From contig NZ_CP107931.1 in NCBI RefSeq assembly GCF_036023875.1, forward strand, positions 62,001-126,000: a stretch of DNA of 64,000 nucleotides. Direction: 5' to 3'. The position numbers and the translations under genes are program-made. Under the pieces are notes generated by a model. That model did no database searches. It was not told the origin of the DNA and was given only the letters and a program-made list of their open reading frames with translations. Within the stretch, counting starts at the first letter, position 1, and the number at the start of each line of letters is the position of its first letter. The stretch comes from Mycobacterium sp. NBC_00419 (GTDB lineage Bacteria; Actinomycetota; Actinomycetes; Mycobacteriales; Mycobacteriaceae). This document shows, in pieces, positions 18,631 to 27,037 of the stretch.

Positions 18631-19766
18631 TAGTCGGACTCGGCTGCCAGGATCTCGGCCAGAAAAGCATCCGGCCGGGGCCGGTCCAACCGCTGTCTGA
18701 CGAACCGCCTGATCCGGTCGCGCACCTGGGCCGGTTCGTCGACCGCGACGCCGACCGTCACCGTCGTCGCCGACCAGTCGGCATCCCAGGCCTGGGCCGG
18801 GGTGACCGGCCCGCCGTGATCTCCCACCAGTGCCAGGCTCGCCCGTCCATCGTCGTCGAGAACCCCGTCGGCGCGTAATGTGTTGCAGCGCAGGGAAACC
18901 GAAATGCCGGCCGGGGACCCGGGTCCGAGTGTCTGGGTGTTGATAGCCGCGACGGCCTGCCCGTCTTCGGCGGCGATGATCCACTCGACGGTGTCCTCGG
19001 CGGCGTCGAAGACCGCGCCGGGTACCGCGGTCCAGGCCATCGACGTCACTCCCCTGGCGATCACCGTGGCCGGTTCGAATCGAGTGCCCCGGCCGGCGGC
19101 CAGGGCGTAGTCGTCCCGGCTGCCCGAGGGATAGCCCGCCGGTGTCGCGCCGAGTTCGTCGAGAGCGTCGGCGACCGCCGGCCAGCCCGGGGCCTCGATT
19201 CCCGCGTCGTCGACGAGATCCACGCAGCGGCGCACCAATTCCACGATGCGGGGGTCACCGGCGGCGACGTGACGTCGCAGCGCGTCGGCGTGCGGGGCCA
19301 GCAGCGCGGCGATGTCGGAATCCAGCGTCGCGTCGCCGAAGAAGTCATCGGCGTCGGCGGTGACCACCGCGATCTCGGCATCCAGCACGGCAGCGTCCAG
19401 GCCGGCGATCCCGTCTGGCACGCTGGCCGGCCAGAACCTGCGCAGCCAGTGCCCCAGCGCCAGACGGCGGAGCTGGTCGACCGATCCGGGCAGCACCTCC
19501 AGGCTGGCAATCTCGACCTCCGCGGAAGGCCCCGGCGGAGTGCCCTGGGTTGCCGAGGCGAGGGCGCGGTGCCCCGCTTCGCCGACGACCCGCCACAGCC
19601 AGTCCGCGCGCGCCGGATCAGTCAGGGTGATCTGCGGCGGGCGCTCGGGCGACTCGTCGACCGTCCACGATAGGACCGCACCGTCGACTTCGACGACCGC
19701 GGCCAGCGGCACCGGCGCCGGCGCCGGCCCGGTGCTCCACAGTCCCTCATCGGCGACCAATCTCAT
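18627..19766 (-). CDS. Protein of unknown family, coupled to the 439-aa unknown protein
   Basis: A 379-residue soluble protein with no motif I recognise. It has an acidic, Ala/Asp-rich central helical region (LDAEIAVVTADADDFFGDAT through RRHVAAGDPRIVELVRRCVD) and a beta-rich C-terminal third (VEWIIAAEDGQAVAAINTQT, GISVSLRCNTLRADG). It starts with ATG overlapping the stop of the 439-aa gene by 4 bp, so the two are made together and probably interact. The pair lies immediately downstream of the CHAT-TPR locus in the same orientation, separated only by a divergent membrane-protein gene. Confidence 0.8.
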   Translation of the reverse strand: MRLVADEGLWSTGPAPAPVPLAAVVEVDGAVLSWTVDESPERPPQITLTDPARADWLWRVVGEAGHRALASATQGTPPGPSAEVEIASLEVLPGSVDQLRRLALGHWLRRFWPASVPDGIAGLDAAVLDAEIAVVTADADDFFGDATLDSDIAALLAPHADALRRHVAAGDPRIVELVRRCVDLVDDAGIEAPGWPAVADALDELGATPAGYPSGSRDDYALAAGRGTRFEPATVIARGVTSMAWTAVPGAVFDAAEDTVEWIIAAEDGQAVAAINTQTLGPGSPAGISVSLRCNTLRADGVLDDDGRASLALVGDHGGPVTPAQAWDADWSATTVTVGVAVDEPAQVRDRIRRFVRQRLDRPRPDAFLAEILAAESDY

Positions 19767-21082
19767 TGGGCCACCTGCACTTCCAGCATCGCTTTGATGC
19801 GCTGCCGGTGATCGAGGCTCACCGAGCGTGCCACTCCCTCGAGTAGCGCCCTGATGTCCTCGACATCGTCGCAGGGCTCCTGCCACACGTCCCGGCCATG
19901 CAGCCGGGCCCACAATCGGCTCAGGTAGGGGCGCGCGAACGTCGCGAGATCGTCGACGACGTGGCGCTGGCGGGGATGGATGGGTTCGCCCGCCGCCAGT
20001 ACCCGCCGCGCATGCAGCACGTAGGCCTCCTTGCGAAGCCGGGCCTGGACGGTGGCCGCCAGCTGATAGCGGGCCACGGCGTGCTCATCGAGTGGTGCCA
20101 GCTCACCGGACACCTCGATCCCGGCGACCAGGGTGGCCTGTTTGTCCTCGCCGAGGAACCCCCAGGGCGCGCAGGCCCGATCGACCTCTTCGGCGCACAG
20201 CAGCGGAACGTCGGGCAATTCGTCGCGGTCGAGGGCGCGACGCAAGGTGGCCCGCACCCGGTCGACGACCCCGCGGTCCAGCGGGCGCTCCCCCTCGGTG
20301 TCGGCGACCACCTGCGGCGGCTCTAGCGGCAGGTGCGAGGTGAGCCCCACCGCAACGAGCGACCACGGCAGACGTGCGCCGGCGATGCGGGCGGACGCGC
20401 CCACGTTGTAGGGCGTCGCATCGGCGATCAGGGCAGACCACACACGTTGTCGGGCAACCCGTTCACGGTGCGAATCGGCCGGGCCCAGCACCGTGGTCAG
20501 GCCGGCGAAGAACGGGCCGGATATGGTGTCGCCCGGTTGGACATCGGCCCAGCTGTGCTGCAGCTGCCGAGACAACCGGGCCAGGACCTGCGGGTTGGCC
20601 AGGTGGCGGTTGAGTACCTCGACGTCGGTACGGTCGCGGTCGTCGTGGACGGCCCGCAGAGTCGCGGCAGCCACGTCCGCACCGTCCTGGGCGGGTCCGC
20701 CCTTGGTCACCGCCAATTCGAAACACACCGGGAAGTACAGATCCTGGGCGTTGCCCGTGGTCACGCGTAGTCGGCGGCGTTGCGCCTTCATCAGGCCGAA
20801 CCACGCAGCGGTGCAGCGCAATGTCTCGGCGTGCTCGGCGATCAGGCGCGTCATCTCCCCGGCCACCTCGGTGCTGACGAACGGGGCCGAGTAGGCGGCA
20901 TTGGCCCGCAGCCGCAACACCAGTGGGTCGAGGATGCGTTTGACGGTCCGCCGCAGCGGCCCGCCGTCGTCACCGCTGAGCACCTCGACGCCGGGTCCGA
21001 TCGCCCGCCAGGCGCGGTCGATCACCGCCCGGCGCGGATGCGTCGCGCCGGCGGTCATCACCGTGCCAGGCCCGGCGTCCAT
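19763..21082 (-). CDS. Protein of unknown family upstream of the 379-aa unknown protein
   Basis: A 439-residue, Arg-rich, mostly helical protein without signal peptide, membrane helix or known catalytic motif. Features include RRTVKRILDPLVLRLRANAA (residues ~45-65), a cysteine-containing ACAPWGFLGEDKQATLVAGI segment and a basic C-terminal helix. The ATG at 21082 lies 6 nt after a reverse-strand TATTCT, a leaderless start. It forms an ATGA-coupled pair with the 379-aa gene. Genomic position next to CHAT-TPR suggests a shared pathway, but no function can be read. Confidence 0.8.
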   Translation of the reverse strand: MDAGPGTVMTAGATHPRRAVIDRAWRAIGPGVEVLSGDDGGPLRRTVKRILDPLVLRLRANAAYSAPFVSTEVAGEMTRLIAEHAETLRCTAAWFGLMKAQRRRLRVTTGNAQDLYFPVCFELAVTKGGPAQDGADVAAATLRAVHDDRDRTDVEVLNRHLANPQVLARLSRQLQHSWADVQPGDTISGPFFAGLTTVLGPADSHRERVARQRVWSALIADATPYNVGASARIAGARLPWSLVAVGLTSHLPLEPPQVVADTEGERPLDRGVVDRVRATLRRALDRDELPDVPLLCAEEVDRACAPWGFLGEDKQATLVAGIEVSGELAPLDEHAVARYQLAATVQARLRKEAYVLHARRVLAAGEPIHPRQRHVVDDLATFARPYLSRLWARLHGRDVWQEPCDDVEDIRALLEGVARSVSLDHRQRIKAMLEVQVAQ

Positions 21083-21088
21083 CCCGTC

Positions 21089-21094
21089 AGAATA
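21089..21094 (-). promoter_or_regulatory. Leaderless -10 element of the two-gene unknown operon
   Basis: TATTCT on the reverse strand, 6 nt from the ATG at 21082. The two unknown genes therefore have their own promoter, separate from the CHAT-TPR operon. Confidence 0.55.
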
Positions 21095-21148
21095 AGGGCC
21101 GGGCAAAGTTGGGTTCGGTAGCCCGGCTGCCGCGACAGCCTTGCCGGC

Positions 21149-21775
21149 ATGTCTGACACACTGCTGGGCGCCATTGCCGTCGTCTCCGCTATCGCACTCG
21201 CAACGATCATCGTCGCCGCCGGTCTGTGCGGCCAGCCGCCCCGGCCGAAGCGGCGCAGGCCCACGGTCGCCCGCTCCGTCGCACTCGGAACGGTGTGGGC
21301 CGTCGCCGACTCTGCCGATCCCCTCGTGGTCATCGAGGTCGAAAGCGTCGACGGCGAGCGCTTCGCCGGACGGCTCTGCCATCGCCAGGGCGACCCGGAC
21401 GCCTCGTCGTTGCGGCCGGGAATGATCCTGCTGGTCTCGTTCGACCCGCAGGCCCGTGAGCGGCTGTCGCTGGCCGACGAGGTGACCGCCGTGCGCGCCG
21501 CCTTCACCGACACCCAGGCGGACCTGATCCGGCACGGCACCCGGTCGTCGGGTGTGGTGACCGGGATGCGGGCCACCGGATATGCCGGCGAAGACCTCCG
21601 CGAGGTGGAACTCGACGTGATGGTGCGCAGGCGCGGCGGCGGCCAGTTCCCGGCCCGCGAGATCACCGTGGTCCCGGCCTCGGAGCTGCCCAAAGTCGAG
21701 CCGGGCAGCATCGTCGATACCTACTACCGGCCCGACAACGAGTCGACGATCGCGGTGTGCCTGCCCCAGGCGTGA
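21149..21775 (+). CDS. Membrane-anchored protein with duplicated beta-rich domain
   Basis: A 208-residue protein with one N-terminal transmembrane helix (residues 5-27) followed by a basic stop-transfer stretch (PPRPKRRRP). The remainder looks like two related units, each with a conserved Pro-Gly turn and a phrase resembling L-x-PG-x-x-x-x-V-x-x-D: RLCHRQGD...LRPGMILLVSFDPQ and VMVRRRGG...VEPGSIVDTYYRPD. I do not know the family. It is transcribed against its neighbours, nested between the CHAT gene (5-bp gap between ends) and the two unknown genes (66 bp). Confidence 0.76.
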   Translation: MSDTLLGAIAVVSAIALATIIVAAGLCGQPPRPKRRRPTVARSVALGTVWAVADSADPLVVIEVESVDGERFAGRLCHRQGDPDASSLRPGMILLVSFDPQARERLSLADEVTAVRAAFTDTQADLIRHGTRSSGVVTGMRATGYAGEDLREVELDVMVRRRGGGQFPAREITVVPASELPKVEPGSIVDTYYRPDNESTIAVCLPQA

Positions 21776-21780
21776 CGGGG

Positions 21781-23124
21781 TCACCGGGCACCGTCCACCG
21801 AGAACGTCACCAGCGCCGCCCAGTACAGCGGGCAGGCGCTGGTGTCGCCGTCGCGCCAGCGCCGCATCTGCGTGCGCTGCCAGGCGTTGACGGCGAGCGC
21901 GGCGTCGTCGGCCTCGTGGGCCGCGTCGACGGCGATGACGACGTCGGCCATCGGGTCGCCGATCGATGAGGTGAACCGGCGGTAGCCGGCGGTGGTGGGT
22001 AGTGACCACAGCGTCGCGGTGACCAGCTGGCTGCCGCACAGCACCATCGCGGCCACCAGTCCGGTGGCCTCGTCGAACTGGTAATCCCCACCCGAACCGC
22101 AGGCCAGCAGTGCCACCCGCGGCGGCATCGGCAGCTGCGCGGACATCAGATCGGCGGCCAGCAGCGGGCGGTGATCGCCGACCGGCTCGGCAGCGCCCGG
22201 CTGCGCCGCGGTGCAGGCCAGGTGAATCGCGGCGCGGTCGGCGTAGCCGTGGGCGCGGTCGGCGGCGCTGGCGTGTCCGACATAGAGCAGCCGGCTCGGC
22301 TGTTGCTGCAGCTGGGCGGCCAACCACACCCGGTCGGCGTCGGTGCGGCGGAACAGCTCGACGGCCGATTGCGCATCAGGCAGGACCGGGCGGCGTGCCA
22401 TTACGTCGGCGAAATGCCGGGACAGCCGGGTGTCGGGCGACGGCCGGCCCAGCACCGAGCCCAGCGGCGAGTCGGGGCGCTGGCCGGGCACCCGCGGGTC
22501 GAGTACCAGAAGTGCTGCTGTGGAACGTCTTTCGGGCCAACGGGCCGGGGTACGCGGGGCGTGTGCGATGTTGGGTGGCACGGCCATCAGCACATCGGCC
22601 AGTTCCATCAGCCGATGGCCCTCGGTCAGGGTGGAGATGTCGGCGAGTTGCCAGGGGATGCGGGCGGCCGTGGTTCCCCTGGTGGTGATCGCTGCGGCCC
22701 GGGCTGCGATCAACTCCTCGCGGCTGGGGCCGGCCAGCGGCACGGCCAGCAGGCCCCACGGGATGCGGGCCAGCCGGGCGCTCGGCGAGATATACAGCAG
22801 CGGAAGGGGATCGGAAACGCAGTCGGCCAGTAGCTGCCAGGCCGGGGCGGAGATCAGCAGCACGCCGAGGATGTAGGCCAGCGTCAGCTCACGCTCGGCG
22901 GTGGCGAACGGGCCACTGGTCAGCGCCCGGTTCAGCGCTTCGGCCAGCGTCTCGGCGCCCTCGGGGTCGGGCAGTGCGCCTTGTAGCTCCTCGATGGCCG
23001 CCAGCAGGATCGGTTCCTCGACCACCCAGGTCACCGTGCGCTCGGGCTGGCCGACCACCCGCAGGCTGCCGTAGGTCGCGACGCCCAGATCGGCGAACCG
23101 CAGCACGAGCGTGGCGGCGGTCAT
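21781..23124 (-). CDS. CHAT-domain caspase-like cysteine protease
   Basis: A ~447-residue protein whose C-terminal half is a CHAT domain (caspase HetF associated with TPRs). The predicted catalytic dyad is His in RLLYVGHASAAD (codon 22273-22275) and Cys in VALLACGSGGDYQF (codon 22099-22101), about 58 residues apart, followed by GLVAAMVLCGSQLVTATLWS. CHAT proteins are clan-CD proteases, often paired with TPR sensors; some act in programmed death or type III CRISPR-guided cleavage. The start at 23124 overlaps the TPR stop by ATGA; in-frame ATGs at 23130 and 23139 are alternatives. The N-terminal ~200 residues have no recognised domain. Substrate unknown. Confidence 0.88.
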   Translation of the reverse strand: MTAATLVLRFADLGVATYGSLRVVGQPERTVTWVVEEPILLAAIEELQGALPDPEGAETLAEALNRALTSGPFATAERELTLAYILGVLLISAPAWQLLADCVSDPLPLLYISPSARLARIPWGLLAVPLAGPSREELIAARAAAITTRGTTAARIPWQLADISTLTEGHRLMELADVLMAVPPNIAHAPRTPARWPERRSTAALLVLDPRVPGQRPDSPLGSVLGRPSPDTRLSRHFADVMARRPVLPDAQSAVELFRRTDADRVWLAAQLQQQPSRLLYVGHASAADRAHGYADRAAIHLACTAAQPGAAEPVGDHRPLLAADLMSAQLPMPPRVALLACGSGGDYQFDEATGLVAAMVLCGSQLVTATLWSLPTTAGYRRFTSSIGDPMADVVIAVDAAHEADDAALAVNAWQRTQMRRWRDGDTSACPLYWAALVTFSVDGAR

Positions 23125-24809
23125 GGCCATGTCGACCATGCCGGGCCGTCAGAAGTCACGGTCTGCCCGTAGCGGCTCTGCGCCAGCTGCCGGTAGCGCT
23201 CGAGGATCGGCGCGCGGGCAGGGTCCATCTGCAGTCTCGGCAGCGGACCCAGCGTGGTCAGGGTGAGGCCGTCGACCGATCCCCCGCCCGCGGCAAGTGC
23301 CTCTTCTGCCGCGGTGTCGGCTACCACCGTCGTACTGACACCGCCGTCCCAGGCCAATGCCTCGTCGAGCGGTTCATGGGCGAACGTCCCTCGTGCACTG
23401 TGGTATTCGATGAGTTCACTGAGCAGCTCGGTGTTCTCCCACTCCCAGGCCACCGAGAAGGCGCCGGCCAGCATCCGCCCCGAAACATGCGCAGCCCAGC
23501 GCCAGCGCGAGTCCGCGTCCAACATCGAGTACCGCACCGAGTCGACGGCAAGGGCGGCCGGGATCTTCAGCTCGGCTGCCCGCTCCAGCTTCGCCATCGC
23601 ACTGCGGTGCGCGTCGCTTCCGGGCTCGACCCGGGTGACACCCAGCGATGCCGCTTGCCGGGCCTCGGTGGCTTTGAAGTCGTCGGTCGGCTCGCTGATT
23701 CCGTCGAAGCCCATATCCGCCAGCGCATCCGCCCGCCAGATGTTGCCGAGGTGATCGTCGAGCCGGGCGTACTGCAGCCAGCTCGAGCGTGGCCACTGAT
23801 CCAGGAGTTCGCGAGCCTGCGCCACCTGTTCGACGGCCTCGGCGAATCGACCGCGGTACACCGATATCCAGCTGCGCTGCAACAGAATCCGGTGGATATG
23901 AAGCGGCTTGCCAAGTTCGCGCCAATGCCGTTCGGCGTGCGACCAGGACTCGTCGGCGGCCTCCACCATTCCGACACCCAGCCGGGTCAGCCCGAAGTAC
24001 AGCCACGACCGCGAGACGTCATGGGCGCGGTTGCCCTCGGCGATCACCGGGTAGGCCCCGCCGACGAGGCGTTCGGTGGTCTGGTGGTCACCTCGTATCC
24101 AGCTGGCGGCGGCGGTCTCGAGTTCTGCTCGCGCGCAATACAATGTCCAGTCCCGGCGCTGCGCCCGGGCGCCGGCCCGCTGCAGCCACTGCTCGCCTTC
24201 GGCCAGCCGGCCGGTCTCGACACAGAACCGGCCGTAGGCCAGACCACCGGTCACGAGCAGCTGGTCGGCGGCATCCGAGGGTTCGGTGAGGTCGTCGACG
24301 ACCGGAATGATGGTGCGCCACAACGCTGCCGCGCGGGGGTGCAGGTCGTCGTCGGATAACGCCGTCGCGCACAGGACACCGGCCAGCGCGCCGAGGTGTT
24401 GCCGGTCGGCGGCCAGGTCGGGGAATCGCTGCACGCAGTCGTCGTCCTGCAGAGTCGCCAGCTGGGCGGCGGCCGCTTCGTGCTCCCCCTGCGCCGCGGC
24501 CAGGCCCACCCGCAGGAACTGGGCCCGCAGCCGGTAGCTCGACGTCATGTGGTCTTCCTCGGATCCGGGCGCGGCCTGCGAGTAGGCCGCCAGGCACTCG
24601 TCGATACGCCGCAGGCACTCTTCGGTGCCGTCGTAGGCGGTTCGGTTCAGATACAGCTCGCCGAGCAAGGCGAACACTTCCAGAGCCAGATCGTCGCGGT
24701 TGTCGCGCTCGATCTCGGGCAGGACCGACAGCAGAAGATCTTTGGCCGCTTCTTCCTTGGCGGCCAGGATGAGTTGGCGAGCACGCTCCAGCTCGCCGGG
24801 GATCGACAC
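23121..24809 (-). CDS. TPR-repeat protein coupled to the CHAT protease
   Basis: A 562-residue all-helical protein built of TPR-like hairpins from the N-terminus (RQLILAAKEEAAKDLLLSVL, ALLGELYLNRTAYDGTEECL) through GRFAEAVEQVAQARELLDQW in the middle. The last ~120 residues (from RWRWAAHVSGRMLAGAFSVA) resemble the linker that precedes a CHAT domain in fused TPR-CHAT proteins. The GTG at 24809 is 6 nt after TATGAT, so the operon probably begins leaderless here. It overlaps the CHAT start by 4 bp. The role is likely sensing or regulating the protease; the trigger is unknown. Confidence 0.85.
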   Translation of the reverse strand: MSIPGELERARQLILAAKEEAAKDLLLSVLPEIERDNRDDLALEVFALLGELYLNRTAYDGTEECLRRIDECLAAYSQAAPGSEEDHMTSSYRLRAQFLRVGLAAAQGEHEAAAAQLATLQDDDCVQRFPDLAADRQHLGALAGVLCATALSDDDLHPRAAALWRTIIPVVDDLTEPSDAADQLLVTGGLAYGRFCVETGRLAEGEQWLQRAGARAQRRDWTLYCARAELETAAASWIRGDHQTTERLVGGAYPVIAEGNRAHDVSRSWLYFGLTRLGVGMVEAADESWSHAERHWRELGKPLHIHRILLQRSWISVYRGRFAEAVEQVAQARELLDQWPRSSWLQYARLDDHLGNIWRADALADMGFDGISEPTDDFKATEARQAASLGVTRVEPGSDAHRSAMAKLERAAELKIPAALAVDSVRYSMLDADSRWRWAAHVSGRMLAGAFSVAWEWENTELLSELIEYHSARGTFAHEPLDEALAWDGGVSTTVVADTAAEEALAAGGGSVDGLTLTTLGPLPRLQMDPARAPILERYRQLAQSRYGQTVTSDGPAWSTWP

Positions 24810-24815
24810 GGCTGC

Positions 24816-24821
24816 ATCATA
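24816..24821 (-). promoter_or_regulatory. Leaderless -10 element of the TPR-CHAT operon
   Basis: TATGAT on the reverse strand, 6 nt before the GTG at 24809. It is a strong -10 hexamer, and no Shine-Dalgarno is present. Confidence 0.6.
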
Positions 24822-24853
24822 AGTCGGCCGCGCCGTCAGTCCGGACAAACGCC

Positions 24854-24888
24854 GGGATGGCGGACGTGCGTGACACGTCCGCCATCCC
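24854..24888 (-). terminator. Hairpin terminator downstream of the lpqH-like gene
   Basis: A perfect 15-bp stem (GGGATGGCGGACGTG, 24854-24868, with 24874-24888) and a 5-nt loop, 19 nt after the lipoprotein stop. No T-run follows. It separates the lipoprotein gene from the TPR-CHAT promoter. Confidence 0.75.
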
Positions 24889-24906
24889 TCCCCGTGCTGG
24901 CTCAAC

Positions 24907-25401
24907 TCACTTGCAGCTGACGGTGATCTCGAACTTCTTGGTGATCATCCCGGCCATCGGGTTCTTCATGTCGGCGCCGGCGGCCTCACCACTGATGGTG
25001 TAGGTGCTGCCGTCAACCTTCACGTCGGCAGAACCGGTCTTGACTCCCATGGTGTCGCTCACCGCGAGTGCGCTGCCATCCACGACCATGCCAAGGGAGG
25101 TCACCTTCGGTGTGGGTTCGTCGGTCATGACCACACCGAGACCCTGCTGACCGCCGACTGCTCCACTGGCGATGTTGATGTTGCCGCCCTGCTTGACGCA
25201 CGTCACCGTGCTGAGGTCTAAACCCGGCAGATCATTTCCGTCGACCTTCACCGAGGTCGATCCCCCGCTGGCGACGGTGGCACTGGTCGGCGCGGAACCT
25301 GTTGCCGACGCGGTGCCCTTGCCGCTGTTGTTGTCCGAGCACGCCATCAGCAGCATGCTGCAGCCGATCACGCCGATACCGACCGCGAGAACTCGTTTCA
25401 C
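24907..25401 (-). CDS. lpqH: LpqH (19 kDa antigen)-family lipoprotein
   Basis: A 164-residue envelope lipoprotein. The lipobox LMAC is at residues ~18-21 (SMLLMACSDNNSGKG), followed by a Ser/Thr/Gly-rich linker that is a typical O-glycosylation region in LpqH. The folded domain shows the family pattern VTCVKQGGNINIASGA and ADMKNPMAGMITKKFEITVS, with two cysteines expected to pair. M. tuberculosis LpqH is a TLR2-active surface antigen. The GTG start has AAGGGA 7 nt upstream. The gene is monocistronic and ends at a strong hairpin. Confidence 0.9.
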   Translation of the reverse strand: MKRVLAVGIGVIGCSMLLMACSDNNSGKGTASATGSAPTSATVASGGSTSVKVDGNDLPGLDLSTVTCVKQGGNINIASGAVGGQQGLGVVMTDEPTPKVTSLGMVVDGSALAVSDTMGVKTGSADVKVDGSTYTISGEAAGADMKNPMAGMITKKFEITVSCK

Positions 25402-25504
25402 GGGTTTTCCCTTCGCTCTGTGCGTCGCCCAGTTGGCGCCGTCAGGAGCAAGTACAGGTTGCGGCCGCGGCTACCGATACCAAACTTCTTGGTCCGTAGG
25501 GCTC

Positions 25505-26968
25505 TCAGAAGGGCGGCGGATCCTCGTCGGGACGTGGTGAAGTCGTACCGAAGGCGTTGTCGGCGTGAACGGTGGGTCTTCGGTTGTGAGCACGTTCGGC
25601 AGCGATGCGAGCGGCCCGGTTCTGATCCCGGGTTCGCGTGCGGATGGGCATCATCGTGGTGCGCTCGCCGGAGCGATCGTCGTCGGGCCGGACCGACCGC
25701 GACGTGATGTCACCCGTGGGGTCGCATAGTCGGGGGAATAGCACTGCGCTACCCGGCGTGGTGACATATCTGCGACCACTGGGAAGTGTCCAGACCACGG
25801 TCCCGTCCGGTAATTGTCGGTCGAGCCAACCCCAGAAAGTCTTCAACAAATGGTGAACACGGCACAGGCATTTGATGTTGGAGGCGTGCGTGGGTCCAGC
25901 CGGCCACGGGATCGTATGGTCGAGGTCGCAATGGGTTGCCGGCCGATCACAACCGGGTGCTCGGCAGGTCAGATCGCGCGCACGTACGAAGTCGGCCAGC
26001 GCCGTCGAGGGCCGATACCCGCGCTCAGGGCACGCGTCGGCGGGATTCATTAGCGGCCGCACCCGCGCCTGCCTGGCCAACTCGGCGACCAACTCCGCGG
26101 ACACCAGCGTGCCGGATCCCAAGAGATAGGCCGGCTTGTCTGACCGGTCTTCCACGCTGGACTGTTCGGCGACGATGTGGATCACCACCCCGCTGCTCGC
26201 CGGAGATTGTCCAGCCGGGCATTCCGCACTCCCGCACCGGCACGCCAGCCGATCCATCCCCACCGCCAGCGCACCCAGGGCGTCGGCGCGACGCTGGTCG
26301 ACCGTGCGCGGATCATCCGCGCACACCGTCCGCGCGAGTGCGTCGAGCCGGTTGTCGAGGGCGGCGGCATCGGTGTTCATCAACGCCCCGGTCAGCTCCG
26401 CGGTGCCGTCACCCTTGTCCGACAACGTCACCCGCCGACCCAGGGCCTTTTCCTGAGCTTGGCGGACGGCATCGCGATCATGGCGGGCGATGACCTGATC
26501 GATCATGGTCGCCAGCCGGCCTCTGGTCATCGACGGCCACTGGGCCACCAGCGCGGCGAGCTCATGGTCCACCTCGGCAGTGACGGTGGCGTCCGTGATC
26601 AGCTCGGTGCGGTAGTAGATCGTCTGGAACACACCCATGTCGATATCGCCGGCGAGGAACACCTCGCTGACGGCCGGCAGCGTCAGCATGCCCAGTGCGT
26701 ATGTCATGTAACTGCCGGCTTTGGCCAAGCTGATCCTTAATGCCGAAGCGACCTCCGCACCGACGGCTGCCCAGGTGTCGACGGCCCAGTCCGCACGCTC
26801 GCCACGCTCAGCGCGCCGCAACTCGAACAACTCGCAGATCGCCCGCAATCGCAAGGCGGCAGCGCGGTTCTCAGCCCGCGAGGCCAACCCGATCTGCGTG
26901 ATCAGCCCGCGAGACTGCGCCGTATCCGACGGCGCGAAGTAGTCGTAGTGCGGACTTCGTGCGAACAT
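25505..26968 (-). CDS. 13E12-repeat family protein (DUF222 with HNH nuclease domain)
   Basis: A 487-residue member of the REP13E12/DUF222 family, abundant in mycobacteria. DUF222 fills residues ~20-330; the HNH motif near residue 365 onwards reads CDLDHTIPWPAG then NIKCLCRVHHLLKTF, with preceding CRAPGCDRPATH as zinc-binding cysteines. The HNH residues are complete, so nuclease activity is possible; the biological role is unsettled. The ATG at 26968 lies 7 nt after CATACT and is preferred to an upstream TTG at 26998. No flanking repeats mark it as mobile. Confidence 0.9.
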   Translation of the reverse strand: MFARSPHYDYFAPSDTAQSRGLITQIGLASRAENRAAALRLRAICELFELRRAERGERADWAVDTWAAVGAEVASALRISLAKAGSYMTYALGMLTLPAVSEVFLAGDIDMGVFQTIYYRTELITDATVTAEVDHELAALVAQWPSMTRGRLATMIDQVIARHDRDAVRQAQEKALGRRVTLSDKGDGTAELTGALMNTDAAALDNRLDALARTVCADDPRTVDQRRADALGALAVGMDRLACRCGSAECPAGQSPASSGVVIHIVAEQSSVEDRSDKPAYLLGSGTLVSAELVAELARQARVRPLMNPADACPERGYRPSTALADFVRARDLTCRAPGCDRPATHCDLDHTIPWPAGPTHASNIKCLCRVHHLLKTFWGWLDRQLPDGTVVWTLPSGRRYVTTPGSAVLFPRLCDPTGDITSRSVRPDDDRSGERTTMMPIRTRTRDQNRAARIAAERAHNRRPTVHADNAFGTTSPRPDEDPPPF

Positions 26969-27037
26969 GCGTTCGAGTATGCCACTACCCCACGACAAGA
27001 TCAGGGCACAACGGCGCCGCCGCGGCCAACCCCCTGC

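Noticed and set aside
19071..19085. tRNA T-arm-like string GGTTCGAATCG
   Set aside because: It lies within the 379-aa coding sequence and no cloverleaf can be drawn around it.
25505..26968. 13E12 gene considered as a mobile element
   Set aside because: No terminal or direct repeats and no transposase or integrase; listed as an ordinary gene of a repeated family.
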